From Prinia subflava (Eukaryota > Chordata > Aves > Passeriformes > Cisticolidae), in assembly GCF_021018805.1 (NCBI RefSeq), contig NC_086247.1, forward strand, positions 119,571,094-119,635,093: 64,000 nt of DNA, in the 5' to 3' direction. Under the pieces are notes generated by a model. That model saw nothing but the letters and a program-made list of their open reading frames with translations. It was not told where the DNA came from and ran no database searches. The translations under genes and the position numbers were made by a program. Of this stretch, positions 38,624 to 52,666 are shown one piece after another. Within the stretch, counting starts at the first letter, position 1; every line of letters starts with the position of its first letter.

Positions 38624-41600
38624 TTTGAAATCTTGCATGTGAAAATGTACTAGCTATTCCAATATTGTTCTCTTTATTGGTAATACAAGGAGCAGCAACA
38701 GGCTTAATTGGAAAGAAGAAAATGCATGTTTTGTAATGCAGTTTGCAGCAGTTATTTTTCTTTCTGAAAATAATGGTATGAGTGGAAGTTTCTAAAGTCT
38801 GTTCTGTTCTTGGATATATCAACAAAGTCTCTTTGCAGTGTCTGTATAAAGCAGACAGAATAGCTGCAGTGAAGCTGGATTTGGACCCAGGGTGTTTAAG
38901 TGACCAGGCAGCACAACCAGCCACTCAAGTTGCCAGCAGTGAAGTGGAACTGCAGTATGGCAGCCTGTATTTATAAGCTCCTCATCTGCCGTGCCCCAGT
39001 TCCTTCTAAGCACAGGCTCTTCTCCTACACTCATGCTGGCTTACTATTTCTGTTCTGTACAGAAATAGACAATGGACTACATTCAAGCCTATTGTTTTGC
39101 AGTGTGGGTTGTTTTTGGTTTTTTTTCCCCTGTGGGCTGACTTTGGTTGATTTTGTTGCACTATTGGCAATTTTACTTATCCAAATATTGAGAGAGTAAG
39201 AACCAAAATGATTGATAGCAGTGCTCATTGAAACACTAGCAATGTTAGGAATTAGTGTGTTCTCTCCCTCTGTATAATGATCCAAAATTGAAGACTGACA
39301 AAGAACAAGCACATGGGAGGATCTGGCTCATGCCTTCCTTTTCAGCAAATGCATCCTTGGGAATAATTTAAATATCATATTTCAGCCTTGTTTTACACAC
39401 AGAGTGGAGTGGAAAGTAACTGCTGGGTTTGTATTAAAGGCAGGGGGTACAGTGGGAGAATAATTCTGCTAATCCTTCAATCCAGTCAAGTTGAAGTTCC
39501 CTATATCCATGAACCCAGAAAGAACAATTGCCTGCTTTCCACACCAAATGACCTGACTCTCTGGGATATCTTTGAAAGACATTTCTTTCAGCAGCCTTCT
39601 GACACTGCCTTTTGGCAAGTTGTCCTAGCTGAGTGCGAATGCATTATAAGCACTGCATCGGAACATATAGGCTTCTAAAAAGAAGGAGGCTTCCCTCTTT
39701 CCTGGATGCTGGAGCTCAATCTCTGATTTTATATAGAGGGTGTGGTGATAGGGTGGAGGGTGAGAACCAATAAATGGTTATGGCAGTGAAACATTTGGAA
39801 ACACTTGAGCACAAGCACTTTTCCGTTCTTACTCCATCTGCTGCTTTCTCCCAGCACAGAGGAGTGGTGGGTGAAAGGCAGAGATGAACTCCTGAAGTTT
39901 CCATTTGGTGAAGACAAAGGGACAGTTCCAAGGAAAGCCCAAAGAAAAGATCTTCCTCAGCTTTTTTCCCTTCCTTTCCTTTCACCTTTTTTTAATTCAG
40001 TCATCACTCCATATTATGAAAGAGTTTAGACTCATAGGTTTTTTCCTCCTTCCAACATTTATCTGCTACTTACTGCTGGTCTGAAGTGAGTGTGTCAGAC
40101 TCTTGTACCTCAAGTGCACAGGATCTGCTCCCACACACTTAAAACTCTGCCTCTCCACCATCTTTGCTAAGGGATATAAGGGGACACTTCCCTGCTGGGT
40201 GGCAGTATAGTAGATTAGCCAGATCTGGTTCTTGGTATGAGGTACACAAACTCACATCTTCCCATCATGTAAAATGGGTGAAGTGCAGTCAAATTCCTTG
40301 CTGCAGAAGTGATTCAGTAATTTCTACCTGGAATATATTTGAAAAAGACAGGCGAGGTCTTGCTTTAATGTCTTGCTGGAAATTCAAGATCTGTACCAAT
40401 GCAGCACATTCCCCCTATTCCAGTCTAAGGTGCACAGTCAACACTGAGATTTGCTCCAAGCCTCAGTGGGGAACTTGAATCCCCTGACCTACTGGCCCAG
40501 AGAGGAGACTGTAACCAAGTCTCTCTGACAATAAACACAGAAACTATTAATGAGATTAACTCTCTGGCACCAACAATCTCAGCATCTGTTTTAGGCATAA
40601 AGAGAAGGCTGGTGAAAAGAATATTGTGGCAACAAAGGGTTAAATAAATGTGAACTGGTCAGGATCCTGCTACTTGAATCTTTTCCATTGTTTGCTGATG
40701 AGGTGCAGGCACTTGGCTGTGCAAAGAGAGAAGGTTTTAAGGAGACCCAGGATCTGGTAATACATTGCTTCTAAATGGCTAAAGCTGATGTTTAGAGATA
40801 ATGTTCCTGCCCACTTCATTTTTTTATATTTCAAGGCATCCGTATTTCATATAATCTCAATTTTAACGTCAGAAAACTTGATTAGAGAACCTCTAAAAGT
40901 GAATCTGCGGAAGAGGACAGTGCAGTCTCCTTGTTTTAGTAACATTGACGAAAGCAGGGGAGGGAGCGCCTTGCAGCCAGCAGTCTAGAGGCTGGCATGG
41001 CAGATAGATACTAAAGGTTATCAAACTGGTGTAAATGCTGCACAGAAAGCTACCTATCCAACACAGGACATTTTGAAAGGGGGCCTGCTAGAAGAGGATT
41101 AGGACAGTGGAGTGCTTGCTCCTGTTCTGAGAAGCAGCAGCCAAGTCTACCACACTTAACAGTGTTGTGAAGGGCACAGAATTAAAGCTGCTAACTCAAA
41201 GGGAGCATATTCTCCTTCTGAGATTGCTGCACTTTCCTAGAGGGACACTGTTAAGATAGGAGGGGTGGCTGCAAGCACACTCTGACAGCCAGCACGCCGA
41301 AAGGTCAGATTAGATTGAGCACTTAGTCTTTATCCATTAGTAGAAGCCAGTAAATCAGAGACTAGCAATGGCCAAGAAGGAGCTGTGTCTTTGTAACATT
41401 ACCGTGTCTTAAACCAGATTGAAAGGGCTCCAGGAAATCTGAGGGCTCTAGATAATACTCCAGATAATGGGAGAGCTGCTTCTCCATGACCTATTTGATA
41501 ACCTTCCCCACATAAGGATGTTTACAGGCTGGGTGGCAACTAAGATGTTTAGCTGTGCTGAGATGACAACTTTATGAGGTGGAAAAAAAAAGCAGAGTGT

Positions 41601-42976
41601 TTTATTGTTGTTGTCGGATGTGGGAGCAGCTTTGAAAGGTTGCTGCAGCACTCTGTCAATAGGACTTTTTGGAAATAATGGTTTTTCTGGTTAGGCCATA
41701 GGCTGCATTAATTGTTTGGAAGGTATAATTCTCGATCTGCTTTTAATATCTTTCTAGAAAAAAAAAATAGAATACTTGATTGTTCTTGGAACAATCTGTT
41801 CTATGAGCCTAGGAGTGTGGCAGGTGGAAGTTGTTTTAGAAAGGTTTTTACTTTGAAGAGCTGATGGATAGTCCAGTGTTTGGTGTGCCCCTGCTCATAG
41901 AAGCTGGATATTTTCAGGGTACAGCACACTGGATTTCCTCTCCTATTCTTTTAGCTTGCTAATCTCATACCCAAATGAGAAGCTCACATTCGCTGGCATG
42001 AGAGCACAGGCATTGCTTTTCTACAGTCTCTAATCACCTTTCCAGTTGCACTGTCCATTGAAGGCAATGCAGAACTCCTGGAATTCAGCAGACTCTTCCC
42101 ATTGGAAGCAAAAGGAGCTCCTCTGGATGTATGGGTAACCTTACATCTCCTCTTTTCTAAAATATTTTGTCGCATTTAAATAGCCTGCATGGATATGCCT
42201 CCGACATTTGTTGTCATAGCGTCACTTTTATCTGTTGGTGTCTGACTCACCCCACGGAGGAGAGGGGTTAGGGAAGTGCTTTGAATTCACTCACTTCTTG
42301 TTTACAGGCAGTATTCACACTGGCAGTGCTTCTTAACTTTCATTATTGGAAAGAAATTAGGATGGAAAACTTCCTCAGGGTCTGTCTGTCACTAAGACTG
42401 TTTGCATAGCCCAGTCTAGGGAAAACAAGGAAAACACAAACACAAAAGATGATGAATGAATGGATATCTTCTAAAGGGATAGAAGAAAGCCTGTAATAGA
42501 GAGATGGAAGACAAGAGAGAGGATTTCAGGCTTGTACTTCTCTTGACATAACACTCTTTTTTGAGTATTTTGCAAATAGTGTAGTCTGGTTTAGAGTCTT
42601 TTAGGGCTACTATAATAGAATTAATTAATTGGAATGAGAAAAGGAAAAATAACCAAAGGATAATACCTTTTCAAAAGAAAAGTCAGTGCTTACAGGATTT
42701 GTGAGTGTCAGATTTAAGAGGATTTTTTTTCATGGAATTCATGAAAAAGTTCAAATTTTAATTCAAAAAGAAGAAAGAGAAAACAAACGCATTCCTACAC
42801 TTCAATATGCTGGACACCTTTGAAGTAAATCTTAATGTTTATTAGTTTTGCCTTATCTTGATTTTGAAAAGTTAAAGGAAATTTCTTTTAGTTATATTTT
42901 TGTGTGTATTAGCATTTGTTTCTTTTAATAAATATGTCTGATAATTAACTTTCATTTCAGTTTATTTTCTGAAAAA
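37015..42976. other. Intronic sequence between LTR and CR1, no gene confirmed
   Basis: Mixed-composition unique DNA. One short open stretch near 37752 starts in a good initiation context but is unidentified (see findings). Isolated CpG clusters occur at 40860-40980 and 42170-42260. Confidence 0.6.
38587..38622. repeat. T-rich simple repeat
   Basis: Two T-runs (about 9 and 20 bases) separated by a C. Confidence 0.94.
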
Positions 42977-43075
42977 CATAGAATCATAGCAATTTGCATT
43001 GGAAGGGTTCTTTGAAGATTATCTTGTCCAACCCCTCTGCCATAGATGGGCACTAGATTAACAGGATGCCTGGAG
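42977..43075 (-). mobile_element. CR1 LINE 3' end, short diverged fragment
   Basis: In plus orientation the segment begins CATAGAATCATAG, the reverse complement of the CR1 terminal repeats, and continues with a diverged TTGGAAGGGTTCTTTGAAGAT and GTCCAACCCCTCTGCCAT, the hallmark CR1 3' sequence. Similarity fades after the CACTAGATTAACAGG part. It is about 100 bp, non-functional, and in the same orientation as CREB5. The right boundary is approximate. Confidence 0.88.
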
Positions 43076-43619
43076 AAAGTCTAGTGTTTGCATTTTCATT
43101 TTTCTCACTCTGTTGTCTTGCTCTTCAGCAGTTTATTTTAGTTTCCAGGAAATTATTAGCACATTATTTTAGACATGATTACATAATACCATAATTCCTC
43201 TCTATTTCTGTGGCAAAGAACTATACACTGAATAAAATTCCTAACGTTTGATTACATCAAATGTTCAAGACATTGTATCAGAAGAACCTATTTACCTTCT
43301 TCTCCTGTAATACCTAAATTCATTTGAACATTACTGTAAAGTGAGGGAGTATTTCTTTTCAGATTTTATAGTTGGTGAACTGAATCTGAGAGAGACCAAG
43401 AAATTTGCTCTCATGGAAAAAAATCCATGGTGAACTAGAAACCAAAATGAACTTTCCAAGGTCCAGACTAGCACTTAGATAACTTCTGCCACTCCTTCCC
43501 TGTAACATCCACTTGATTTGATCTGTTCTTTGATGAATCTTCTGTTCTAATAATTGGAACTCAAATGTTTTCCCCCTGTACAGTTTCTGTTTTGTAAAGA
43601 ACTTGATGAAGTCTTCTGG

Positions 43620-43751
43620 GTGGGTTTTTTTTTTGGGTGGTGTTTTGTTTTGTTTTTTTTGTTGTTGTTGTTTTTTTTTTGTGTGTGTGGGTTTTTTTTG
43701 TTTTGTTTTGTTTGTGTGGTTTTTTTGGTTTTTTATTTTTCTTTCTTTTTT
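43620..43751. repeat. T/G-rich low-complexity tract
   Basis: About 130 bp of T-runs separated by G, GTT and GTTTT units, including (GTT)n and (TG)n. It generates a spurious 141-codon Lys/Thr/Gln-rich minus-strand ORF. Confidence 0.95.
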
Positions 43752-46668
43752 GAGTGACAGGGCAGCATTAGAAGCAGCAGCCATTTAACCTTCCCAGGAC
43801 ATAACACTTTTACTAATTCCATGCAAGCATCTTGAACTAGGCTGCCAAACCCAGCATATACCAAAAGTGAGAGAGGGTAAGGAGTGTGTTCTCTCTCACC
43901 CCACCAGCTCTGGTCTGTGCGTGTAGAACTCTGTGCATTGGCAGAGGTGCAGATTTTCTTCCAGTCCCAGCACTTTATGAATCAGCAGCAGCAGCCCCAG
44001 TTTCCCACACGTACGCTTTGAAACATCTTGCATTCCATGAGCATCCCTCACTGCTTGGAAATGGTGATTCCTTCACAGAAAACAAGTGGTTTGCTACATA
44101 TTTAACTAAGGTTTAAAAGAAAAACAAAAAAAGAAAAAAGATCTTTCCCCTCTACTTGTCTGCTTCTGAAAAGTAGGCAAGACAACAGATCTTCAAGATG
44201 CTCGGCCCAGGGAGAGAAGGACAGATTCTGTGGCCCACAGGAAGAACAGCAGCCACAAGAATCTGATGATCATATACAACCTTAGCTTTCAGTCCAGCCA
44301 AATTGAGAGCCCCATGCCTCTCTGCCACATCAGCCCCAAAAGCTTATGGGAAAAGGGGGCACAAAGACTGGAAAGCAACCTGCTCCACAGAAGGAGCAGG
44401 GAGGAAAGCTGTTGTACAAAGGCACATTAGGACAGCAGCTGAAGGAAAGGAACTGTGTCCACCCAGGACAGGAATCGTGCCCTGGAGCTCGGACGCTGGG
44501 CTGGGTTGCTGATAGCCAGGTGGCTCTGTGCCAGAGCAGAATGGCACGAGCTTTGCATTGCAGTGTCTTGGAGACCCTGGCAAACAGCCAGGGCTGTAGG
44601 AATCTTTTTCTTGGGCAAGAGCTGTGGGCCTGATCTCTTTTCCCATTACCAAGAAGATCTCTTAAAGTCCTGAAGAATCGTTATAGAGCAAAAATGAGGA
44701 AACTGATCCAACTGAATGATTCTGCTGCTAAGAAAGCCAGTCACTTTTCTTCTATTTGTATGTAAACCACATCACTTTCCTGAAGTTAGATGCAGGACAC
44801 AGGCACATTTAGCACTGTCCTCCTCTAGTCTAGTCTCCTGGAGGCTTCAAAAGACTTTCAAGCAGACTCTTTGTTTCAAGAATAGGAAAACTGAACACAG
44901 CAGTCTGCACCAGCTGAACTTCTATTTGCTCCACATGTAAGGCCTATCTAATGTCAGCAAGAATCATTTGTGAATGAAAAGCTGCACACACATCTACAGG
45001 TTTTAAGAAAGTAGACACAAATAAAACACCTTGTTGCTTATCCTCTCTTGCTCTTGCTCTTATTGTGCCAAGTATTTTAAATGTCAGCTCCTCGGGATTA
45101 TCTCAGAGCTGTATGACCAATTCCCAAACTATGTGCATCAGTGGGACTGTCAGTGGTTCCACAGCACATCCAAACTCATCCTGAAACACTGCAAATAGAA
45201 AAAAGACTGTGGGTTTAGGATTGCTTTTTAAACCAAACAGTTATTTTAAAAGATAAGAGAATGGCTATTGTCATGCTAAAACCTAAAGACAAAATTACTA
45301 TCTATATAGTAGTTTTTAAATATATCAGCCTTTTATATTTCTTTATGAGGAAAAAAAATTGGCTGTAGTTGCAATCAGTCTTAATTCATTCTTTATTGCT
45401 GCTCTGGTTCTGTGTTATTTGAGCTGGTTAACTGTTAAAAGCGTTTCAAATGTTCACATGGTCTGCATTAGGTTACAGAATAAAAGTAAGTACAGCCCAC
45501 CAAATGTAACTTTCTGAAATGTAAACCACATGAATTTGATTTCTTTGTGGTACAACTTTAATTGGGTTCAGAGGTCTTTTGGTCTTACCTGTCTCTCTGC
45601 TCTCTGATGGCCTGACCTGATAAAGCTAATACAAAGAATCTGCGAATGCAATCTAAGGTGATTACTCTCAGTTACAGTACACGGCTTTATTCCTGACAGC
45701 AACAGCCCTTTAGCCTGGTTCATTATTAGGCTGCAAGTTTGAACCCTGGAGCCACCAATGAACTGGAAGCAGAAGTGTCACAACTTATAGTAAAAGATTG
45801 TGTTCCCTTGCAACTCCGCAAAACAAGAGAAGCGGAGGGAGCAAAAGCACATAGGTGCCACTCTAAGTGATCACATCTCCTGAAAAAACTGCATGAGCAT
45901 GCAAACATTTGTGTGCCTCACACTGTCACAGCGAATGTCACAACAGAGAATGCATCCAAAACACACTACATCACAGAGAAGCAACTGCAAACAGAAATCC
46001 CAACAAAGCCTGAAATCTTCAGATACTGATCTTGAGCTGATTTGGATTTGTTGTTTTTTTTTTTTCTTTTGACAGTATTGTGCTTTGCCCTAATGACTCA
46101 TTGTTCACTCATCAACACGTCTCTGTTGCACTGTGTTCTGCCATATGCCTTGCTCAAGTGAAACAACAGTACTGCCACTTCCCACCCAGAAAAGCACATC
46201 ATATCCCAACAACAACAAGAAAGGTACTGCACAACAGGTACACTCACCTCATATCCTGTAACCAGACTTGTAAACAAAGACCTGTATCAGCTTGTGGGAG
46301 CAGATCTGGAATTAAGCAGACAGCTCAGGAGAAATATAGGTAGAAAAGGAGCAGTGTCCTGAAATACTAGAAGTCCCTTTGCCTGGGTAGCTGGTTTTGC
46401 AATACACAGCCTTGATTTTGAAAAAGTAACATGAAAAAGATTCACAGTGCTCATAGCTCTTGGAAGAAGACACCAGAGAAAGGAACACTCAGCAGACCCA
46501 GTAATAAAATAGCATAACACAATATTGAATGTTACTCAACTGAAACTTCCACTGTAATTCATAGGTTTCATTCAAGTAAATAAATCTGTAACAAGTAAAA
46601 CCATTACAAGTCATCCTCTAGTTCAGGCAAATTACATTCTATTTTCTCTACTGAAAAATACACAGGTA
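43752..46668. other. Intronic sequence, possibly containing an old unclassified repeat
   Basis: The patch 44220-44640 is noticeably GC-richer than its surroundings and open in several frames at once, as old LTR sequence often is. I could not find paired TG...CA ends or a target duplication. The rest is ordinary. Confidence 0.5.
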
Positions 46669-46787
46669 CCAAAAAAAAAAAAAAACAAAAACCAAAAAAC
46701 AAACAAACAAAAAAAAACACAAAACAAAAAAAAAAAACCACAAAAAAAAAACCACAAAAAAACCCACCCCAAAAACAACAAAAAACT
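46669..46787. repeat. A/C-rich low-complexity tract
   Basis: About 120 bp of A-runs interrupted by C, CC and (CAAA)n. Compositionally it is the complement type of the T/G tract 3 kb earlier. Confidence 0.95.
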
Positions 46788-47020
46788 AATGTAGAATTTT
46801 TTTTAGAATAATATTTTACATTCCATTGCCCAAAGCTGTTTTTGTCTTTGTAATTTTTCTACAGTTCTATTACCAAGCACTGTTCTGTACCAGTAGAACT
46901 GTTCTCTTAAGTAATTTCCACCAGTGAACATCCAAGCAGTAACAAATGAGGTCCCTTCGTTATTTCCAGGTTTTTCCAATAAGCAGTGTTGGCAGCACGG
47001 CTCTTAGCTCTCTGTCCATC

Positions 47021-47036
47021 ATGCAAATATGCAAAT
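47021..47036 (+). promoter_or_regulatory. Two abutting POU octamer motifs
   Basis: ATGCAAAT occurs at 47021-47028 and again at 47029-47036 with no spacer. Each is an exact OCT/POU-family consensus. Tandem, directly adjacent copies could bind POU dimers; function is unproven. Confidence 0.45.
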
Positions 47037-48109
47037 AACAAGGCAAGGCCTGTAAACATGGCAGGGGTGTCTCTACTTCCCTGTTCCTCTAATGGGCAAG
47101 CAGCAGGAGTAAGGAGGAAATGTATACCTCAGTGGTGCGGTTTTCTTGTCAACGTGGAATAATAGTGGGTTTTTTGGCTCAGAGTCATTTACACTGTCTT
47201 CAAGGACACAACTTACAGTTTCCCAACTTGATCATAAGGAAAATTGAACATTTCCAAGGATGCTTCCTCCAAAACAAAAACTGTTTTCCCCTTGAGGCTT
47301 GAAATGTGGTTTTGTGCTTTTGTTCTCAAACTCTGTTTTCTTTTATATATGGGGCTTTGCTTCCCTTTGCATTTATGGGTTCTGCTTGGGTCCAATATTG
47401 TTTCTAGCATTTGCTTTATAGGTCTTAGGGCCCCACAACCCTTGATGTTGCATTAATGTGCAACAAAAACTCCATGCTACCAGGCTGTGTACAGAAAAAG
47501 ACCAGACTGGAAGGGACCCCAGCTTTCCCCACAGAGAAGTATAGTTTCACTTGATGGCTTCTGGAATGAACTTTGCCTATTATGTTTTATATAGATTTTG
47601 AATAAATCCTCTGACTCACAGATTTCTTATTGGAACAATAGAACAATATAGAGGCCAGGGGAAAATCTGGAAGAAAGTATGGATTTTCTTCCCTGTCATG
47701 GAGCCCAGATTCCCTATCTTTCTCCACATCCATTTAGTATGGCACAAAGGGAACTCACTAACTGTTTTCTTTCAACTTCCTTTGCTACTTCAGAGTAGAA
47801 ATATTATTTTGCTTCCTATTTTATTTCCCTACAGATAAGAAAAAATTCAACACTCTAGATCTCTTTCCCCTGTGGGCCTGGAATAGACTGTAGAGAAAGA
47901 AGAAATTAAAACAGATTAAGAAGGAAATTAATTGTAAAGAGATAAAGTTTTCCACACAACTCTTCTATTTGGTGTATCTATTGATAGGCTCTAATTGTCA
48001 TCTACAGAATACATATTGTCAGTCTGAACTTGGTTTACTACCTGTGACATATAATCTCAGACAAAACCACTTGAAAGAAGTGCAAATTGAGAAAAATAAC
48101 ACGAGATCA

Positions 48110-48380
48110 GTTCAAATTTGGTCTGCTTTGGTTGTCAGCTACAGTTAACATCTTCAAATATTGTAGTTGTATTTCAATCAGAATTAGTCGTCCATAACAA
48201 CCTGTTGAGCTTAACAGACCGTCGTGTTTGAATATTTAAAAATTACTGCTGCTTTTGCCCACTTTAATTATGTTAATGTACATCTGGTGCCCAAAAAAAC
48301 TACATCAACAGCGCACAGCGATAGTGAATTAATGAAGTCCAGCATGTCCAAAGAGAGATTCTTCAGGCACATGAAGTCAG
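48110..48380. promoter_or_regulatory. Candidate conserved non-coding element
   Basis: Five CpGs (TCGTCC, CCGTCGTG, AGCGCACAGCGAT) occur in 270 bp together with TTTAATTATGTTAATG and AGTGAATTAATGAAG homeodomain-type TAAT sites. No repeat or splice-bounded ORF is seen. The boundaries are approximate. Confidence 0.3.
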
Positions 48381-50335
48381 CAGTTCATCTCTCCAGGGAC
48401 ATTTTCTAATAACAGCTCAAAAACACTTGCTGAGAACACAAGCTTTAGTCCTGAGTATGTCAGGGAAGCTTTCTGCATGCAGCTCTGAAATGAAGCTCCA
48501 GGAGGCCACCACCATTGAGATCTGTGCACCCCTTGCACATCTTCCTGTGCGATACCTGGGACAACCCTACTGCATGTTACAAGCCAGGGACACACAGTGT
48601 GAGCAATCACCTGCCAGCAAAAGGAAGACAGATACTCCACCATTGCCAGCACTTCCTTCCAGAGTGCTTAAAGGATCAGAGGCCCTTCAAGCAGCACCTT
48701 GTGGCTGAAATGCTGGCTGGTCACTCTCCAGACACCTGAGGCAACAGCCTGTCTGAGATAAGATGAGCAACATCCGTCATACAAGGACTGATAAAAAGGG
48801 GCAAGCTTCAATGTTATGTTGTGTAAGTGCCCAGCTTCAGGGAATGCTCACAGCAGGTGTGAGCAGCAAGCCCAACCAGCTGACAACCAACCTGGAAAAC
48901 CCAATTCATTACTCTAAGAAACTTCTCATTATGTTCTCTATTTGTATTCTTTTTGGGTCATTTTACTATCAAAGGTGTGATCATCCTGTATTTGCCTGGC
49001 AAATCACAGACTTTTCTATAAAGCAGAGAATAAAAAGGAAGAACAAAAGAAGTTTAAAGATGTCCAAGCCCTTCATAAAAATGCTTAATTCTGGCAATGC
49101 TGAGAAGAACAACAGAACTCTAGACAAACACTGAATGGCTTTCAGGGAAAATTGTGAATTCCTCAATATATACAATGATACCAAAAATGTCAGTTTGGAC
49201 TTGAACTCATATTAAAGATCTTTAGGTCAAAAAGAACTGAATGAATTGAACTGAACAAATGGTTCAGAACAACTACGCTGCTAAGAAGTTAGGGTTCACA
49301 TATCTGACTTCTAACCAGGTCTAGAAAATGTTAAGTTGCTTAAAGAAAACTTAAAATATCAACAGCTATAGTTTTCATTAAAGAAATCATGTGACTAGAA
49401 GCACTACAAGTATTTCTGTATAGGATCATTTGATGTTAACCATGGGGCTTTTTAAAAATCTCAGAGCAAGAGATGGGGAGACAAAAAAGTATAAAGAAGT
49501 AAAAATACAAGCCATAAATATTAGGAAATGAGCAACAAACACAGCTTTCTCCTGTATCATATATGTATATACTCCATTTCATTCTGTAGGGTTAAAAAAG
49601 AAGAATGTTACTTTGAGCCCTTACATTTACACTACCAGTGAGCCTGGATCTTATAGTTAAAGAACTAGATAAAAGTAACATAATATTCCGAATTGCCCAG
49701 GAAGTACATTCAATTCTCTTAATACTGTGAAATAAGCTAGGGATTTGGATTTCACTCATTTTGAGAATTGTTCACTGCAAACATTTTATTACCTCACCAA
49801 GTTTTATGGACCCTATCAGAACAGCTGCGATTTACTTCACTTGCAGCAGAGGAAGCTGGTAATAGCTCAAAGATTGCCCCCTTCATTTCATAAACCAATT
49901 AGGACCTGGATCCTACGACTGGAGTAACACAGCCCCTTCTTTTACTGGCAGAATTCCACTTCATTTATGTGAGCTCAGAATAAACGTCTCTGTTGGCAGA
50001 ACACAGATGCTCATAGCAGCAAATGTTTCTAAAACACTTTCTAATTTGTTCCTTCTTCCAAGGAACAGTATTCCTGCGCTCTCAATCTACCTGCAGGTTC
50101 TGTCTAGCCATCAGTTCCTTGTTCAACTCAGCAGTTTTTTACTAAACATAGCTAAGAGAAATTAAATTTATAGTTTATCATGAGGAACTTTGTTAGAAGG
50201 TTTCCAAAAGAACAGATTTATTTAAATTACTTTCTTTCCTTCTAAATCAAGCATAATTTCATTTTTGTAAAGAACTGATTTTGGTGATGTTGTCATCTTA
50301 GATTTATCCATGACTTTAATTCAAATTGTTGATGT

Positions 50336-50388
50336 TTTGGGGGGTTTGGTTGGTTGGTTTTTTGTTTGGTTGTTTTTCTTTTTCAAAT
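50336..50388. repeat. T/G-rich tract with (GGTT)n
   Basis: G6 followed by GGTT units and T-runs; low complexity. Confidence 0.9.
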
Positions 50389-50616
50389 GCATATTTGATC
50401 TGTCCATAAGTATAAAGAGAACCATATATATGCCTTAAATGGAACTATACTGTACCATTGATTTTGAAAACTCAACTCATCAATTAATAAGGAGGCCTAC
50501 TTTTACAGGTGGTAAAATAGAATCCATACGCTTTACACAAAGTCTGTAATTCCTGTGTTTTCCCTCAGGCACTTTCCTCTGCACTATTGTAATTGGTTTG
50601 CAGCCAGGTACCAGCT

Positions 50617-50643
50617 TAAAAAAAAAGAAAAAGAAAAAAAAAA
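50617..50643. repeat. A-rich simple repeat
   Basis: Three A-runs separated by single G bases. Confidence 0.92.
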
Positions 50644-52510
50644 ACACCCAAAGTGTTAACACTTTATTAACTTAATAGTACGTTATTATATTCCTTTGAA
50701 AGTGTTCAAAAAAGACACTGGCAAGACACACAATGTAAAATCAAGGCGTTCTCAGTTAAGGACATCTGTGCTGATTCCTTTATTGAAACAGATACAAACA
50801 CAACTTCTTAGTGGGCAACCAATCTTTTATCAGATTTCTTTGCACATAAAGGTCTTAACTTTTTACTCATTATAGCCATTGTGCCACCTCCAGCAAACCT
50901 TTAAGCCCTTCTCTGAACTGACATGGTGTAAAGCAGTGTCCCAAAACTTGCTACTTCTATGGAACCTGCAAATGATTCTCTTAAATGAATTTTTTAAAAA
51001 AAGCCTTACACCAAACAAAGTCTGTATTGTTTGAGTTAATGTTTTACTGCAGCTTAGTTACCTGTCAAACAGGCTGACACTTGGATAAAACACATACTGG
51101 AATCATGCATCGGGCCATGTTAAGCACAAACCCGTGATGAAGAGCAGAGCTGTGGGATTTGGCTGTGCAGAGCCCTAATGATCTTCTTCTGGTCTAGGGG
51201 AAGCTTGATCTGTCATATCAAACCCACTGCAATTCCGAGATCCTCTTCCATCCGAAAATGATTTTACATCTGTTTTAGTTCAAAGACTCATATAAATCAG
51301 GAGCTCTGCCCATAAATTTTGATGACACCTTTAAAGAAGATTTATACAGTGTGTATTATATATATACGGGAGGTATGTAAGAGATACCAACCACTAAAAT
51401 TAAGGAATCAATGCTAGATTGTCCAAGTCCTGTATAGCATATTTAAGTCTTATTTATGACTTTCTCTGAAATGAGAGCCAACCGATGCATATGAAAGCTC
51501 AATATTTCTGTTCAGATAAAATGGGTGCAGTACACTATTCTGACCTTGTTTACCTATAGGTCCTGGGTGGGACAAGCTTTTCAGAACACAAACATCATGA
51601 TCTGTTTCTTAGAAATCACTTGCATGAGAACTGGCTTGAGCATGGTTTCACTGCCTATCTCAAACACCCTTCAGGAGAGGGAGAGGGCTGGTTTCATAAC
51701 ACAACAATCCTAGTAAGAGCCAGCGGGCAGCAAGTCACACAATATCCCTTACACTTTCTGGTTTTGGTGTTCTTGCTGTGAGAAAGCAACATTTCTAACA
51801 AACTTAGGACTTCTGTCTAGTAGGAAAGTATGAAGCATAAAACACGGTGTTCATTAATAAATGAACCGCATGTATACCAAGTGTATAACTTTCAAGATAA
51901 TAATTGATTTCAAGTCATATAAGAAACACACTAAACTCTCTTCATTTCAGGTTGAAAGGCTATTTCTTACCTGGCTAATGGTCCTCCTTTCAGTCCCGCA
52001 AATGTCAACTTGATATATGTTAGCACTTTCCAGTCCCTTCCTAGACCTTACAGCAAGGAAGAGCTTTTGGGAAGGCAGAGGATAGAAGAGAGGTGTTGTG
52101 AACAACCAAACCACCTGCTTGTGCTGTGCCTGACACACAGACTGGCACTGTTTGCTTTTTCTCTTCCTGACTCAGCACTATGGGGAAAAATTGAGTCAGC
52201 AACTCCTGAACATGCAATGCAAACAACAACAGACGAGATTTGAGAGCAGACAGAGCTCCTAAACACCACAGACAGAGCAGCATGGTTCGGCCTGCAGGTC
52301 AATGTGTGGACATGGGCAGCAGCCTACTAAAAGGGATGAACAGCTTGAGAGATCCAGCTCATTTTCTCCATCATCACCCTCTCTATTAAGCCAAGCCATG
52401 AGACAACATGTTTCTGGGAATGGCTCACTTGTAATAATTTCCTAAGTAATTCACCTGAGCTTCCCAGAGACTTGTGGCTGCTGCTCACATGTGGCGTGAT
52501 GGGATTCCGT

Positions 52511-52538
52511 GTCAAGGTTGGTCAAGGTTGGTCAAGGT
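52511..52538 (+). repeat. 10-bp tandem repeat, 2.8 copies
   Basis: The unit GTCAAGGTTG occurs twice perfectly and a third time as GTCAAGGT. It is followed 130 bp later by the A40 run. Confidence 0.93.
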
Positions 52539-52665
52539 CATTGTGGTAGAAGGGACTACAGAAAACACGTCTTAGCATAAACAGAGGAAAAAATGGTAAA
52601 GTCCTTTAGGACTTAAATCATTAAACAGGAATTAAAGCCCAACTTTTAATACAAAGATACAAAGA

Positions 52666-52666
<1 letters not shown>

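Noticed and set aside
39044..39068. 10-bp inverted repeat CTATTTCTGT/ACAGAAATAG
   Set aside because: Likewise near chance expectation and without context.
43359..43784. 141-codon minus-strand ORF rich in Lys, Thr and Gln
   Set aside because: It is generated by the T/G low-complexity tract.
47490..47525. Possible CR1 fragment (GACTGGAAGGGACC)
   Set aside because: Only about 14 bases resemble CR1 3' sequence and the flanks do not extend the match.
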